NCBI GenBank assembly: GCA_028876385.1 | Contig: JAGWSF010000033.1 | Coordinates: forward strand, 1-39,318 | DNA: 39,318 nt | Source: Acidobacteriota bacterium | GTDB taxonomy: Bacteria > Actinomycetota > Acidimicrobiia > Acidimicrobiales > Palsa-688 | Direction: 5' to 3' | Shown: piece after piece, positions 16,055-22,903 of the stretch | Layout of the letters: every line of letters starts with the position of its first letter | Numbering within the stretch: position 1 is the first letter of the stretch | Program-made: the position numbers and the translations under genes | The notes under the pieces: generated by a model | Database searches by the model: none | What the model was told of the DNA's origin: nothing | What the model saw: only the letters and a program-made list of their open reading frames with translations

Positions 16055-16759
16055 GTGATCGATTCCCCGGCCGTGACGGCCCGGATCCTGGTAATCGAAG
16101 ACGATCCGAATGTGGGGGAGGTCGTGGCCCGCTACCTGACCCGCGAGGGCTTCCTGGTGGAGGTCGCGACCGACGGCGTCTCCGGCCTTCAGGCGGCGCT
16201 GGCGTCTCCACCCGATCTGCTGGTGCTGGACCTCATGCTCCCGGGCCTGTCGGGGGTCGAGGTGCTGCGCCGCCTCCGGCTGGCCGCACCGGTCCCGGTC
16301 ATCATGCTCACGGCCCGCTCCAGCGAAGCCGACCGGGTGAACGGTCTGGAGTTCGGCGCCGACGACTACGTGGCCAAGCCCTTCTCGCCCAGGGAGTTGA
16401 CGGCCCGGGTCAAAGCGGTGCTGCGGCGGGCCGGCGGCCGGGTCGATGCACCGTCGGAGCCCGCGGTGCTGGTAGGCGGCCCACTGGAGCTCAGCACCGC
16501 CAGCCGCCAGGCCAGCCTCGACGGCCGACCGCTCGACCTCACGGTGAAGGAGTTCGACCTGCTGGCGCATTTGATGAGCCACCCCGGGCGGGCCTTCCGG
16601 CGCGAGGAGCTGATGGAGCAAGTCTGGGGGTTCAGCTACGGGGACACCTCCACCGTCACCGTGCATGTCAGCCGGCTCCGGGAGAAGGTGGAGGCCGACC
16701 CCGGGTCGCCGCGTCTGGTGAGGACGGTGCGGGGCATCGGTTACCGGTTCGAGCCATGA
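16055..16759 (+). CDS. Response regulator, OmpR/PhoB family
   Basis: About 234 residues. The receiver domain starts ILVIEDDPNVGEVVARYL, the phosphoacceptor is Asp59 in LLVLDLMLPGLSG, the Thr switch is in VIMLTARS and Lys in YVAKPFSPREL. The C-terminal winged helix has the usual PLDLTVKEFDLLAHLMSHPGR-like stretch, VSRLREKVEADPG and VRTVRGIGYRFEP. It acts as a DNA-binding transcription factor controlled by the next gene's kinase. The start GTG 16055 is used; GTG 16073, six codons later, is an alternative. The stop overlaps the kinase ATG by 4 bases. Just upstream (16012-16046) are two mutually exclusive short stem-loops. Confidence 0.93.
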   Translation: MIDSPAVTARILVIEDDPNVGEVVARYLTREGFLVEVATDGVSGLQAALASPPDLLVLDLMLPGLSGVEVLRRLRLAAPVPVIMLTARSSEADRVNGLEFGADDYVAKPFSPRELTARVKAVLRRAGGRVDAPSEPAVLVGGPLELSTASRQASLDGRPLDLTVKEFDLLAHLMSHPGRAFRREELMEQVWGFSYGDTSTVTVHVSRLREKVEADPGSPRLVRTVRGIGYRFEP

Positions 16760-18018
16760 CCGGGCGCCTCCTTTCGACCGCCGTGCGGGCTCGCTGGCCG
16801 CTGGCCATATTCCTCGTCGGGGTGGTCGTGGCCACCGTGGTGTCGACCGGAGTGGGCATCGACGCCAAGGACACCGCCCAGGTGGTGGCCGAGTCGGTGG
16901 TTGGCGCCGCCGCCGCAGGCCTGGTGGCCGCCGCCCTCCTGACGGTGCTGCGTTCGACCCGGATGGCGGTCCAGGCCCTGGTCGCCGCCCTGGCCCCCGT
17001 CGCGGCGCTGGCCATCGGTGTGAGCTGGGCCACGTCCAACATGTTCATCACCGCTCACGACCTGCGGGTGCTGTGGGTGGTGCTGGTCGCCGCCGGCGCC
17101 GCCGGCATGGCGGTGGCGTTGGTGCTGGCCCGCCGGGTGACCTCAGCCACGCAGTCGGTGGGCGAGATGGCCAGAGCCCTCGGCCGCAGCGGCCCCGGTC
17201 CCCTCCCCGCCGACATCGGGTCCCGGCGCGCCCCCGGCGAGCTCGCCGCGCTGGCCGAGGCGCTCCAGGAGACATCGGCCCGCCTGGCCGAAGCCCGGTC
17301 CAAAGCGGCGGCCGAGGAGACCACCCGCAGGGAGCTGGTCGCCTGGGTATCCCACGACCTGCGGACACCTCTCGCCGGCATCCGGGCCATGGTCGAAGCC
17401 CTCGAGGACAAGGTGGTCAGCGATCCCGACGACGTCGCCCGGTACTACGCCACCATGCGCCTCGAGACCGACCGGCTGGCCGGCCTGGTCGACGACCTGT
17501 TCGAGCTGTCCCTGATCCAGTCGGGTTCGCTGGCCCTGAAGCTGTCGCCCGTCGCCCTCGACGAGTTGCTCGCCGACGCCCTGGCCGGCGCAGCCGTCTC
17601 GGCCCGGGCCAAGAACCTCGACCTGCGCTGCGAGATCGACGAGCCGGCGCCAGTGGTGGAGGTGGCCGCGGCCGAAATGGTGAGGGTTATCCGCAACCTG
17701 CTCGACAACGCCATCCGCCACACCGACCCGGGGGGCACCGTCACGGTGAGCGCCGCCGGCGGCCACGGTCCGGGCACCGTGACGGTGTCGGTCACCGACG
17801 GATGCGGTGGTATCCCCGACGGGGAGCTCGCTCGGGTGTTCGAACTCGGCTACCGCGGCGACGTAGCCCGCTCGCCCGGCGAGGGCCGAGGCGGTGGGCT
17901 GGGCCTGGCCGTGGCCCAGGGCCTGGTCACCGCCCACGCCGGGCGGATATCGGTCCAGAACGAGAACGGCGGTTGCCGCTTCACCGTCTCGATACCCGTC
18001 CACCCCACCTCTGGCTGA
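16756..18018 (+). CDS. Sensor histidine kinase
   Basis: 420 residues. Four hydrophobic helices (about residues 13-35, 48-66, 72-92 and 104-126) with almost no extracytoplasmic domain suggest it senses within or near the membrane. A HAMP-like linker follows (RRVTSATQSVGEMARAL). The dimerisation/phosphoacceptor motif is VSHDLRTPLAGI with His200. The ATPase domain has the N box NLLDNAIRH, G1 DGCGGIPDGE and G2 GGGLGLAVAQGLV. The ATGA overlap with the response regulator makes them a coupled pair. A 39-base gap with AAAGGAA separates it from the DUF2064 gene, so the whole downstream pathway may be both co-transcribed with and controlled by this pair. Confidence 0.92.
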   Translation: MTGRLLSTAVRARWPLAIFLVGVVVATVVSTGVGIDAKDTAQVVAESVVGAAAAGLVAAALLTVLRSTRMAVQALVAALAPVAALAIGVSWATSNMFITAHDLRVLWVVLVAAGAAGMAVALVLARRVTSATQSVGEMARALGRSGPGPLPADIGSRRAPGELAALAEALQETSARLAEARSKAAAEETTRRELVAWVSHDLRTPLAGIRAMVEALEDKVVSDPDDVARYYATMRLETDRLAGLVDDLFELSLIQSGSLALKLSPVALDELLADALAGAAVSARAKNLDLRCEIDEPAPVVEVAAAEMVRVIRNLLDNAIRHTDPGGTVTVSAAGGHGPGTVTVSVTDGCGGIPDGELARVFELGYRGDVARSPGEGRGGGLGLAVAQGLVTAHAGRISVQNENGGCRFTVSIPVHPTSG

Positions 18019-18057
18019 CCACTCGCCGACCACTCACTGACCAAAGAAAGGAACTGC

Positions 18058-18714
18058 ATGACCATCAGCTGCTTCAGCGCGCCCCGACGCGCCCACCTAC
18101 TGGTTATGGCCAAGGCCCCGGTCGCGGGCCGGGTCAAGACCCGGATGTGCCCTCCCCTGTCCTTCGCGCAGGCTGCGACCATCGCCGAGGCGGCGCTGGC
18201 CGACACCCTCGACGCGGTGGCGCGCTGTGGAGCCGACCGGCGGGTCCTCGCCCTCGACGGCGAACCCGGTCCGTGGCTGCCTCCCGGTTTCGAGGTCATC
18301 CCCCAGAGGAGCGGTGGCCTGGCCCGACGCCTGGCCGGGGCGTGGGCCGACACGGCAGGCCCCGGGCTGCAGATCGGCATGGACACGCCTCAGGTCACCC
18401 CCGACCTCCTCGACGCGTGCCTGGCCCGGACGTTTGGTCCGCCGGCGACGGCCTCACTCGGCCTGGCCACCGACGGAGGCTGGTGGGCCATCGGCCTGTC
18501 CCGGCGATGGGACCTGGACGTGTTCACCGGCGTCCCGATGAGCACGCCGGATACCGGGCGGGCCCAGTTGGAGCGTCTCGGGCGCGCCGGCCACGAGGTC
18601 GTCGCACTGCCCCCGCTCGACGACGTCGACCACTTCGAGGACGCCCGTCGGGTCGCCGCGCTGACTCCCGTCGGCGGCTTCGCCCAGGCCGTACAGGAGG
18701 CCCTGGCATGCTGA
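18058..18714 (+). CDS. DUF2064 / GT-A-like nucleotidyltransferase family protein
   Basis: 218 residues. The start of the fold reads LLVMAKAPVAGRVKTRMCPPL, the hallmark of the DUF2064 (TIGR04282-type) group with a nucleotide-sugar-transferase-like Rossmann fold. Further conserved stretches are GLQIGMDTPQVTPDLLDACL (the family's 'iGsDsP.l....l..A') and ATDGGWWAIGL. Members sit in glycan and lipid pathways and are thought to transfer a nucleotide or sugar; the reaction is not established. AAAGGAA precedes the ATG. Its last codons contain AGGAGG and the ATG of the methyltransferase, so the two genes overlap by 7 bases and are translationally coupled. Confidence 0.82.
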   Translation: MTISCFSAPRRAHLLVMAKAPVAGRVKTRMCPPLSFAQAATIAEAALADTLDAVARCGADRRVLALDGEPGPWLPPGFEVIPQRSGGLARRLAGAWADTAGPGLQIGMDTPQVTPDLLDACLARTFGPPATASLGLATDGGWWAIGLSRRWDLDVFTGVPMSTPDTGRAQLERLGRAGHEVVALPPLDDVDHFEDARRVAALTPVGGFAQAVQEALAC

Positions 18715-19355
18715 CCACGGCTGAAGCGACAGCCTGGCCCGAGGCCATATGGGAAGGCCCGGCCGACGCCACTCTGCGCCTGGTCGGCTCGGAGGAGGTC
18801 GTGGCCCTGCCGGTCAGCCGCTGGCACGGACCGGTGCTCGACGAGGAGTCGACGGTCCTGGCCAAGGTCCACTCTCCCGCCCTCGACGTCGGGTGCGGAC
18901 CGGGGCGCCACGCCGCCGCCCTGCGAGCCTTCGGGCACGACGCCCTCGGGATCGACATCTCGGCCACCGCCGTGCGCACCGCCCGCCGGAGGGGGGCCAA
19001 CGCCGTCCACGTCTCGGTCTTCGGACCGGTCCCCGACCCGGGCCGGTGGGCCACCGCCCTACTCCTCGACGGCAACATCGGGATCGGCGGCGACCCCGTA
19101 CGGCTGCTCCGACGCCTCCACGATCTGCTGCGCACCGGGGGCCGGGTGTTCGCCGAGGTCGACGCCCCCGGCGTCGAGTCCCGACGCTTCCATGCCCGGG
19201 TCCAGCACGCCGGCGACCTCGGGCCCGGCTTCCCGTGGGCCTTCGTCGGGGTGCGAACCATCTCGACGGTGGCCACCCGCGCCGGCTTCGCCACCGAGGA
19301 CGTCTGGAGCGACAGGGGCCGGTTCTTCGCCGAACTACGAAGGTTGGGAGCGTGA
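18708..19355 (+). CDS. Class I SAM-dependent methyltransferase
   Basis: 215 residues starting at ATG 18708 with AGGAGG 7 bases upstream, overlapping the DUF2064 stop. Motif I is ALDVGCGPGRHAAALRAFG (SAM-binding glycine loop, residues ~61-79), motif II DALGIDISATAV, and a post-motif region reads LLLDGNIGIGGDPVRLLRRL in two parts. A 'LLRTGGRVFAEVD' strand closes the Rossmann core. Substrate unknown; the neighbours suggest a lipid or sugar intermediate. The stop overlaps the GTG of the oxidoreductase (GTGA). The same frame is open far upstream through the kinase gene, but that stretch is only a shadow. Confidence 0.87.
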   Translation: MLTTAEATAWPEAIWEGPADATLRLVGSEEVVALPVSRWHGPVLDEESTVLAKVHSPALDVGCGPGRHAAALRAFGHDALGIDISATAVRTARRRGANAVHVSVFGPVPDPGRWATALLLDGNIGIGGDPVRLLRRLHDLLRTGGRVFAEVDAPGVESRRFHARVQHAGDLGPGFPWAFVGVRTISTVATRAGFATEDVWSDRGRFFAELRRLGA

Positions 19356-20626
19356 GCTTCGACCCGGCGGTGATGAGCCGCCTCTGGCGCAGCCCCATAC
19401 GAGGGCCGTGGCTCACCTCGGTGCTCGGAGCCGCCCTGCTCGTCGGGATCCCCGTCGAGTTCATCACGGGGCTGGTGTCGTGGGCATCCTACGAACCGCG
19501 GTTGGCGGGCAACCAGACGACCCCGCACCACGGCGTCCTGTCCTTCTACCTCTTCGAGTGGGTCACCAATCCGAGCTGGATCTACCGGGTCAGCCAGGGC
19601 ACCCACGTCCTGCTGGGGCTGGCCCTCACCCCGATCCTCCTGGCCAAGCTGTGGTCGGTCATCCCCCTGCTGTTCTCCTGGCCGCCCCTGCGCTCCCTCG
19701 CCCACATGCTCGAGCGGGCCAGCCTGCTGCTGCTCGTCGGGGGGGCCATCTTCGAGTTCACCACCGGGGTGATGAACATCGACTACGACTACTCGTTCGG
19801 TTTCTCCTTCTACGACGGCCACTTCATCGGGGCCTGGCTGTTCATCACCGGCTTCGTGATCCACGCCGCCCTGAAGACCCCGCAGATGTGGCGGTCGCTT
19901 CGCTCCCGCTCCCTGCGCTCGGAGCTGCGCACCGGCCTGGCCGACACCCGACCGGAACCATCCGAAGGCCGTCCCGGCGGCCTGGTCGCCGCCCACCCGG
20001 CCGCGCCGACCATCTCCCGCCGAGCCGCTCTGGCCACGGTGGGGGGCAGCTCACTGGCCGTGTTCCTCCTCACCGCGGGGCAGTCCATCCGTGCGCTGCG
20101 CCCCATCTCGCTCCTGTCGCCGCGCACCCAGTCCTACGGTTCGGGGCCCAACGACTTCCAGGTCAACCGCACCGCCGCAGCCGCCGGCATCAAACCGTCG
20201 GAGACGGCCGCCGGGTGGTCCCTCGAGGTGGTGGCCTCAGCCACCGGGAGGAAGCAGCGGCTCACCCGGTCGAGCCTCCTGGCCCTCCCTTTGGTGACAG
20301 TTGATTTGCCTATAGCCTGCGTCGAGGGGTGGTCCACAGAGCAACGCTGGACCGGCGTCCCGCTCGCCGACCTGGCGTCCCTCGTCGGCGTCGAGCACCC
20401 CACCGGGGCCCGGGTGGAGTCGCTGGAACGAGGAGGGGCCTTCTCCCGGGCGTCCCTGTCGGGCGCTCAGGCCCGGGCGAGCCAGTCGCTTCTGGCCCTC
20501 CATGTCAACGGGGTCGATCTGTCACTCGACCACGGCTACCCGGCCCGGACCATCATCCCGGCCGCCCCCGGGGTGCACAACACCAAGTGGGTGGCCCGCA
20601 TCACCTTCGACGGGGTGGCCAGGTGA
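19352..20626 (+). CDS. Membrane haem-b-like domain fused to an MsrP/sulfite-oxidase-type molybdopterin domain
   Basis: 424 residues from GTG 19352. Residues ~20-178 form about four membrane helices with His59/60, His85, His157 and His171 suitable for haem b ligation, like a small cytochrome b. An internal SRRAALATVGGSSLAVFLLTAG (residues 222-243) looks like a Tat signal that would place the following domain outside. The C-terminal domain (from ~260) has PIACVEGWSTEQRWTGVPL with the Mo-ligand Cys323, very close to the MsrP/YedY motif, and ends HNTKWVARITF. It may therefore be a one-chain counterpart of the MsrQ-MsrP pair, moving electrons from the membrane to an outer Mo site. A run of rare codons precedes Cys323. 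The start overlaps the methyltransferase stop; the end overlaps the next GTG. Confidence 0.85.
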   Translation: MSFDPAVMSRLWRSPIRGPWLTSVLGAALLVGIPVEFITGLVSWASYEPRLAGNQTTPHHGVLSFYLFEWVTNPSWIYRVSQGTHVLLGLALTPILLAKLWSVIPLLFSWPPLRSLAHMLERASLLLLVGGAIFEFTTGVMNIDYDYSFGFSFYDGHFIGAWLFITGFVIHAALKTPQMWRSLRSRSLRSELRTGLADTRPEPSEGRPGGLVAAHPAAPTISRRAALATVGGSSLAVFLLTAGQSIRALRPISLLSPRTQSYGSGPNDFQVNRTAAAAGIKPSETAAGWSLEVVASATGRKQRLTRSSLLALPLVTVDLPIACVEGWSTEQRWTGVPLADLASLVGVEHPTGARVESLERGGAFSRASLSGAQARASQSLLALHVNGVDLSLDHGYPARTIIPAAPGVHNTKWVARITFDGVAR

Positions 20627-21168
20627 AGAAGTGGTTGAGGGTCCACTACGGCGCCGGTCCCCTGCACCTGCTGTGCCTCCCCGCCGGACTGGCCTTCGCC
20701 GGCTACCTGGTGTGGACGATCATTCCGGCGGCCAACTCCACCCGCATACTCATATGGGTGGTCGGCGCCGCTGTCGCCCACGATCTGCTGCTCTGGCCGA
20801 TCTACACCATCGCCGACCGGGGCGCCCAGATGATCGGGCGACGGGGCGCTCCGGCGAGTCGGGTGGCGTGGATCAACCACCTGCGGATCCCGGCGGTGCT
20901 GTCGGTGGTCACCCTGGCGGTGTCCTTCCCGCTCGTGCTGCGTCACTCCGAGGGCACCTACCGGGCTGCCACGGGACTGAGCGAGCACCCGTATTTGGCT
21001 CGGTGGCTGCTGCTCACAGGCGCGGCGTTCGCGGTCTCGGCGGTGATCTACGGCGTCCGACTGGCCCGGGCCGCCGGGCCGGGAGACCGACGACCAAACC
21101 GACAGGACGACCAACGGGCGAACCGACAGGACGATCGACAGGACACCGGACGAGGAGACCGACCGTGA
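20623..21168 (+). CDS. Small integral membrane protein, function unknown
   Basis: 181 residues from GTG 20623, overlapping the oxidoreductase stop (GTGA). Four hydrophobic helices are visible: about residues 13-30, 36-60 (with DLLLWPIY), 86-105 and 122-142. The cytoplasmic tail (~150-181) is a degenerate Asn-Arg-Gln-Asp-Asp repeat produced by tandem DNA repeats. I recognise no family. Its tight coupling to the haem/Mo oxidoreductase suggests it may be a membrane partner or assembly factor for it. The stop is shared with the GTG start of the GT2 gene. Confidence 0.75.
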   Translation: MKKWLRVHYGAGPLHLLCLPAGLAFAGYLVWTIIPAANSTRILIWVVGAAVAHDLLLWPIYTIADRGAQMIGRRGAPASRVAWINHLRIPAVLSVVTLAVSFPLVLRHSEGTYRAATGLSEHPYLARWLLLTGAAFAVSAVIYGVRLARAAGPGDRRPNRQDDQRANRQDDRQDTGRGDRP

Positions 21169-21190
21169 GACCGACCGTGAGACCGACCGC
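21097..21190 (+). repeat. Short tandem repeats across a gene junction
   Basis: AACCGACAGGACGA occurs at 21097-21110 and 21121-21134 (24-base period). A 12-base unit GAGACCGACCGT occurs at 21155-21166 and 21167-21178, with a third copy differing only in the last base at 21179-21190. The 12-base unit contains GTGA at its junctions, so it duplicates the stop of one gene and the possible start of the next. Both periods are multiples of three, so copy-number change would keep the reading frames. Confidence 0.8.
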
Positions 21191-21881
21191 CGAGCCGTCG
21201 GCGGAGCACCCCCAACCCGCCCATGACGTCATACTGCCGGTCCTCAACGAGCGGGACGCCCTACCCGCAGTGCTGTCGTCGCTACCCCCCGGGTATCGCC
21301 CCATCGTGGTGGACAATGGTTCCACGGACGGCTCAGGGGACCTGGCCCGGGCTCTGGGCGCCACGGTGGTCGAGGAGGAACGGAAGGGCTTCGGTGCGGC
21401 CTGCTGGGCGGGGCTGCTGGCGGCCCGCAGCGAAGTGGTGTGCTTCATGGACTGCGACGGCAGTCTCGACGGGCGACATCTGCCCCTGGTGACCGGCCCC
21501 ATCGCCGACGGCCGGGCCGGTCTGGTCCTCGGGAGGCGCCGGGCCCAGGCCGGGGCGTGGCCGCACCACGCCCGCCTGGCCAACCGGCTCCTGGCCGGCC
21601 AGGTCCGCCGGGCCTGGGGCGTGCCCCTGCACGATCTCGGCCCCATGCGGGCCGCTCCTCGGACCGGGTTGCTCGAACTCGGGCTGGTGGACCGCCGGTT
21701 CGGGTGGCCGCTCGAGATGGTGGCCAGGGCGGCCGCCGCCGGCTGGGGGATCGTCGAGGTGGACGTGCCCTACTCCCCCCGCGTCGGCCGCTCCAAGGTG
21801 ACCGGCACGGTGAGGGGCACGGCCCGCACCGTCTCGGACATGCGCCGGGTCCTGCGCACCATGGGGGAAGTGGCGCCATGA
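21165..21881 (+). CDS. Glycosyltransferase family 2
   Basis: 238 residues. The N-terminus is repeat-derived (RPTVRPTAEPSAEH), then the GT2 core starts VILPVLNERDALPAVLSSLP with IVVDNGSTDGSGDLARAL (nucleotide binding), FGAACWAGL and FMDCDGSLDG, a DxD metal site. HARLANRLLAGQVRRAWG and LHDLGPMRA are typical of polyprenyl-phosphate sugar transferases, although no C-terminal membrane helices are present. The start is GTG 21165 with GAGGAG 7 bases upstream; GTG 21177 in the next repeat copy is equally possible and would remove four residues. The stop overlaps the epimerase ATG. Probably adds a sugar to a lipid carrier in the cytoplasm. Confidence 0.88.
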   Translation: MRPTVRPTAEPSAEHPQPAHDVILPVLNERDALPAVLSSLPPGYRPIVVDNGSTDGSGDLARALGATVVEEERKGFGAACWAGLLAARSEVVCFMDCDGSLDGRHLPLVTGPIADGRAGLVLGRRRAQAGAWPHHARLANRLLAGQVRRAWGVPLHDLGPMRAAPRTGLLELGLVDRRFGWPLEMVARAAAAGWGIVEVDVPYSPRVGRSKVTGTVRGTARTVSDMRRVLRTMGEVAP

Positions 21882-22903
21882 GGGTCCTCGTCACGGGAGG
21901 CGGCGGCTTCATCGGCTCCCACCTGGCCGAACTGCTGGTGGGCCGGGGCCACGACGTGGTGGTGGTCGACCGCCGCCCGGCCGAGCGCGTCGACGGCTGC
22001 CTACTGCTCGAGCACGACCTCGCCGACCGAGACGCCACCCGCCGGGCCGTGAGAGGCGCCGACGCGGTGTGCCACCTGGCAGCCCGGGTGGGCCTCGGCC
22101 TCGACTTCACCGACGCCCCCGACTACGTCGCCGACAACGACCAGGCCACGGCCACGCTGCTGGCCGAGCTGGCCGCGGCCGGTTTCTCCGGTCGCCTGAT
22201 CCTGTCGAGCTCCATGGTGGTCTACGGGGAAGGCGCCTACCGCTGCGCCGACCACGGGGCGGTCAGCCCCGGCCCGCGCCCCCCCGCCGATCTCGAAGCC
22301 GGCCGCTTCGATCCGCCCTGTCCGGTCTGCGCGGCGCCGCTGGCATGGGTCCCCGTAACCGAAACGGCGCCCCTCGACCCGAGGTCGGTGTACGCCGCCA
22401 CCAAGGTCGCCCAAGAACATCTCTGCTCGGTCTGGGCCCGCGAGACCGGCGCCTCGGTGGTGGCTCTGCGCTACCACAACGTCTACGGCCGCCGGCTTCC
22501 GCTGGGCACGCCGTACGCGGGCGTGGCCGCCCTGTTCCGGGACCGGCTGCGCCGCGGCCAGCCGGCCACGGTGTTCGAGGACGGGGGACAAATGAGGGAC
22601 TTCGTGCACGTGCGCGACGTGGCCGAGGCCAACTTCGCCGCTTTGGGCTACGACGGCCCGGCGTTCGAAGCCTTCAACGTGGCCTCGGGCCGCGCCGTGA
22701 GCATCCTGGACGTGGCCCGCAGCCTGACCGCGGCGTTCGGGGCGGGCGCCCCCGAGCCGGAGCTGACCGGCCGCTACCGCATGGGCGACGTGCGTCATGT
22801 GGTGGCCTGCCCGGCGCGGGCGGCCGAGAAGCTGGGCTTCCGGGCCGTCGTCGATCTGGACGCGGGCATGTCGGACCTGGCCGCCGAGCCGGTGGGCGGG
22901 TGA
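21878..22903 (+). CDS. NAD-dependent epimerase/dehydratase (extended SDR) with CxxC insert
   Basis: 341 residues. The Rossmann start is VLVTGGGGFIGSHLAELL, the catalytic residues are in SSSMVVYGEG (Ser) and YAATK (Tyr172, Lys176), and ALRYHNVYG and RDFVHVRDVAEAN are standard for UDP-sugar epimerases and dehydratases. Between the Ser and Tyr motifs is an insert with YRC (Cys123) and CPVC (Cys148, Cys151), which looks like a small metal-binding or disulfide loop. It likely epimerises or dehydrates a nucleotide sugar used by the flanking glycosyltransferases. It overlaps the GT2 stop by 4 bases and the GT87 start by one. Confidence 0.9.
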   Translation: MRVLVTGGGGFIGSHLAELLVGRGHDVVVVDRRPAERVDGCLLLEHDLADRDATRRAVRGADAVCHLAARVGLGLDFTDAPDYVADNDQATATLLAELAAAGFSGRLILSSSMVVYGEGAYRCADHGAVSPGPRPPADLEAGRFDPPCPVCAAPLAWVPVTETAPLDPRSVYAATKVAQEHLCSVWARETGASVVALRYHNVYGRRLPLGTPYAGVAALFRDRLRRGQPATVFEDGGQMRDFVHVRDVAEANFAALGYDGPAFEAFNVASGRAVSILDVARSLTAAFGAGAPEPELTGRYRMGDVRHVVACPARAAEKLGFRAVVDLDAGMSDLAAEPVGG

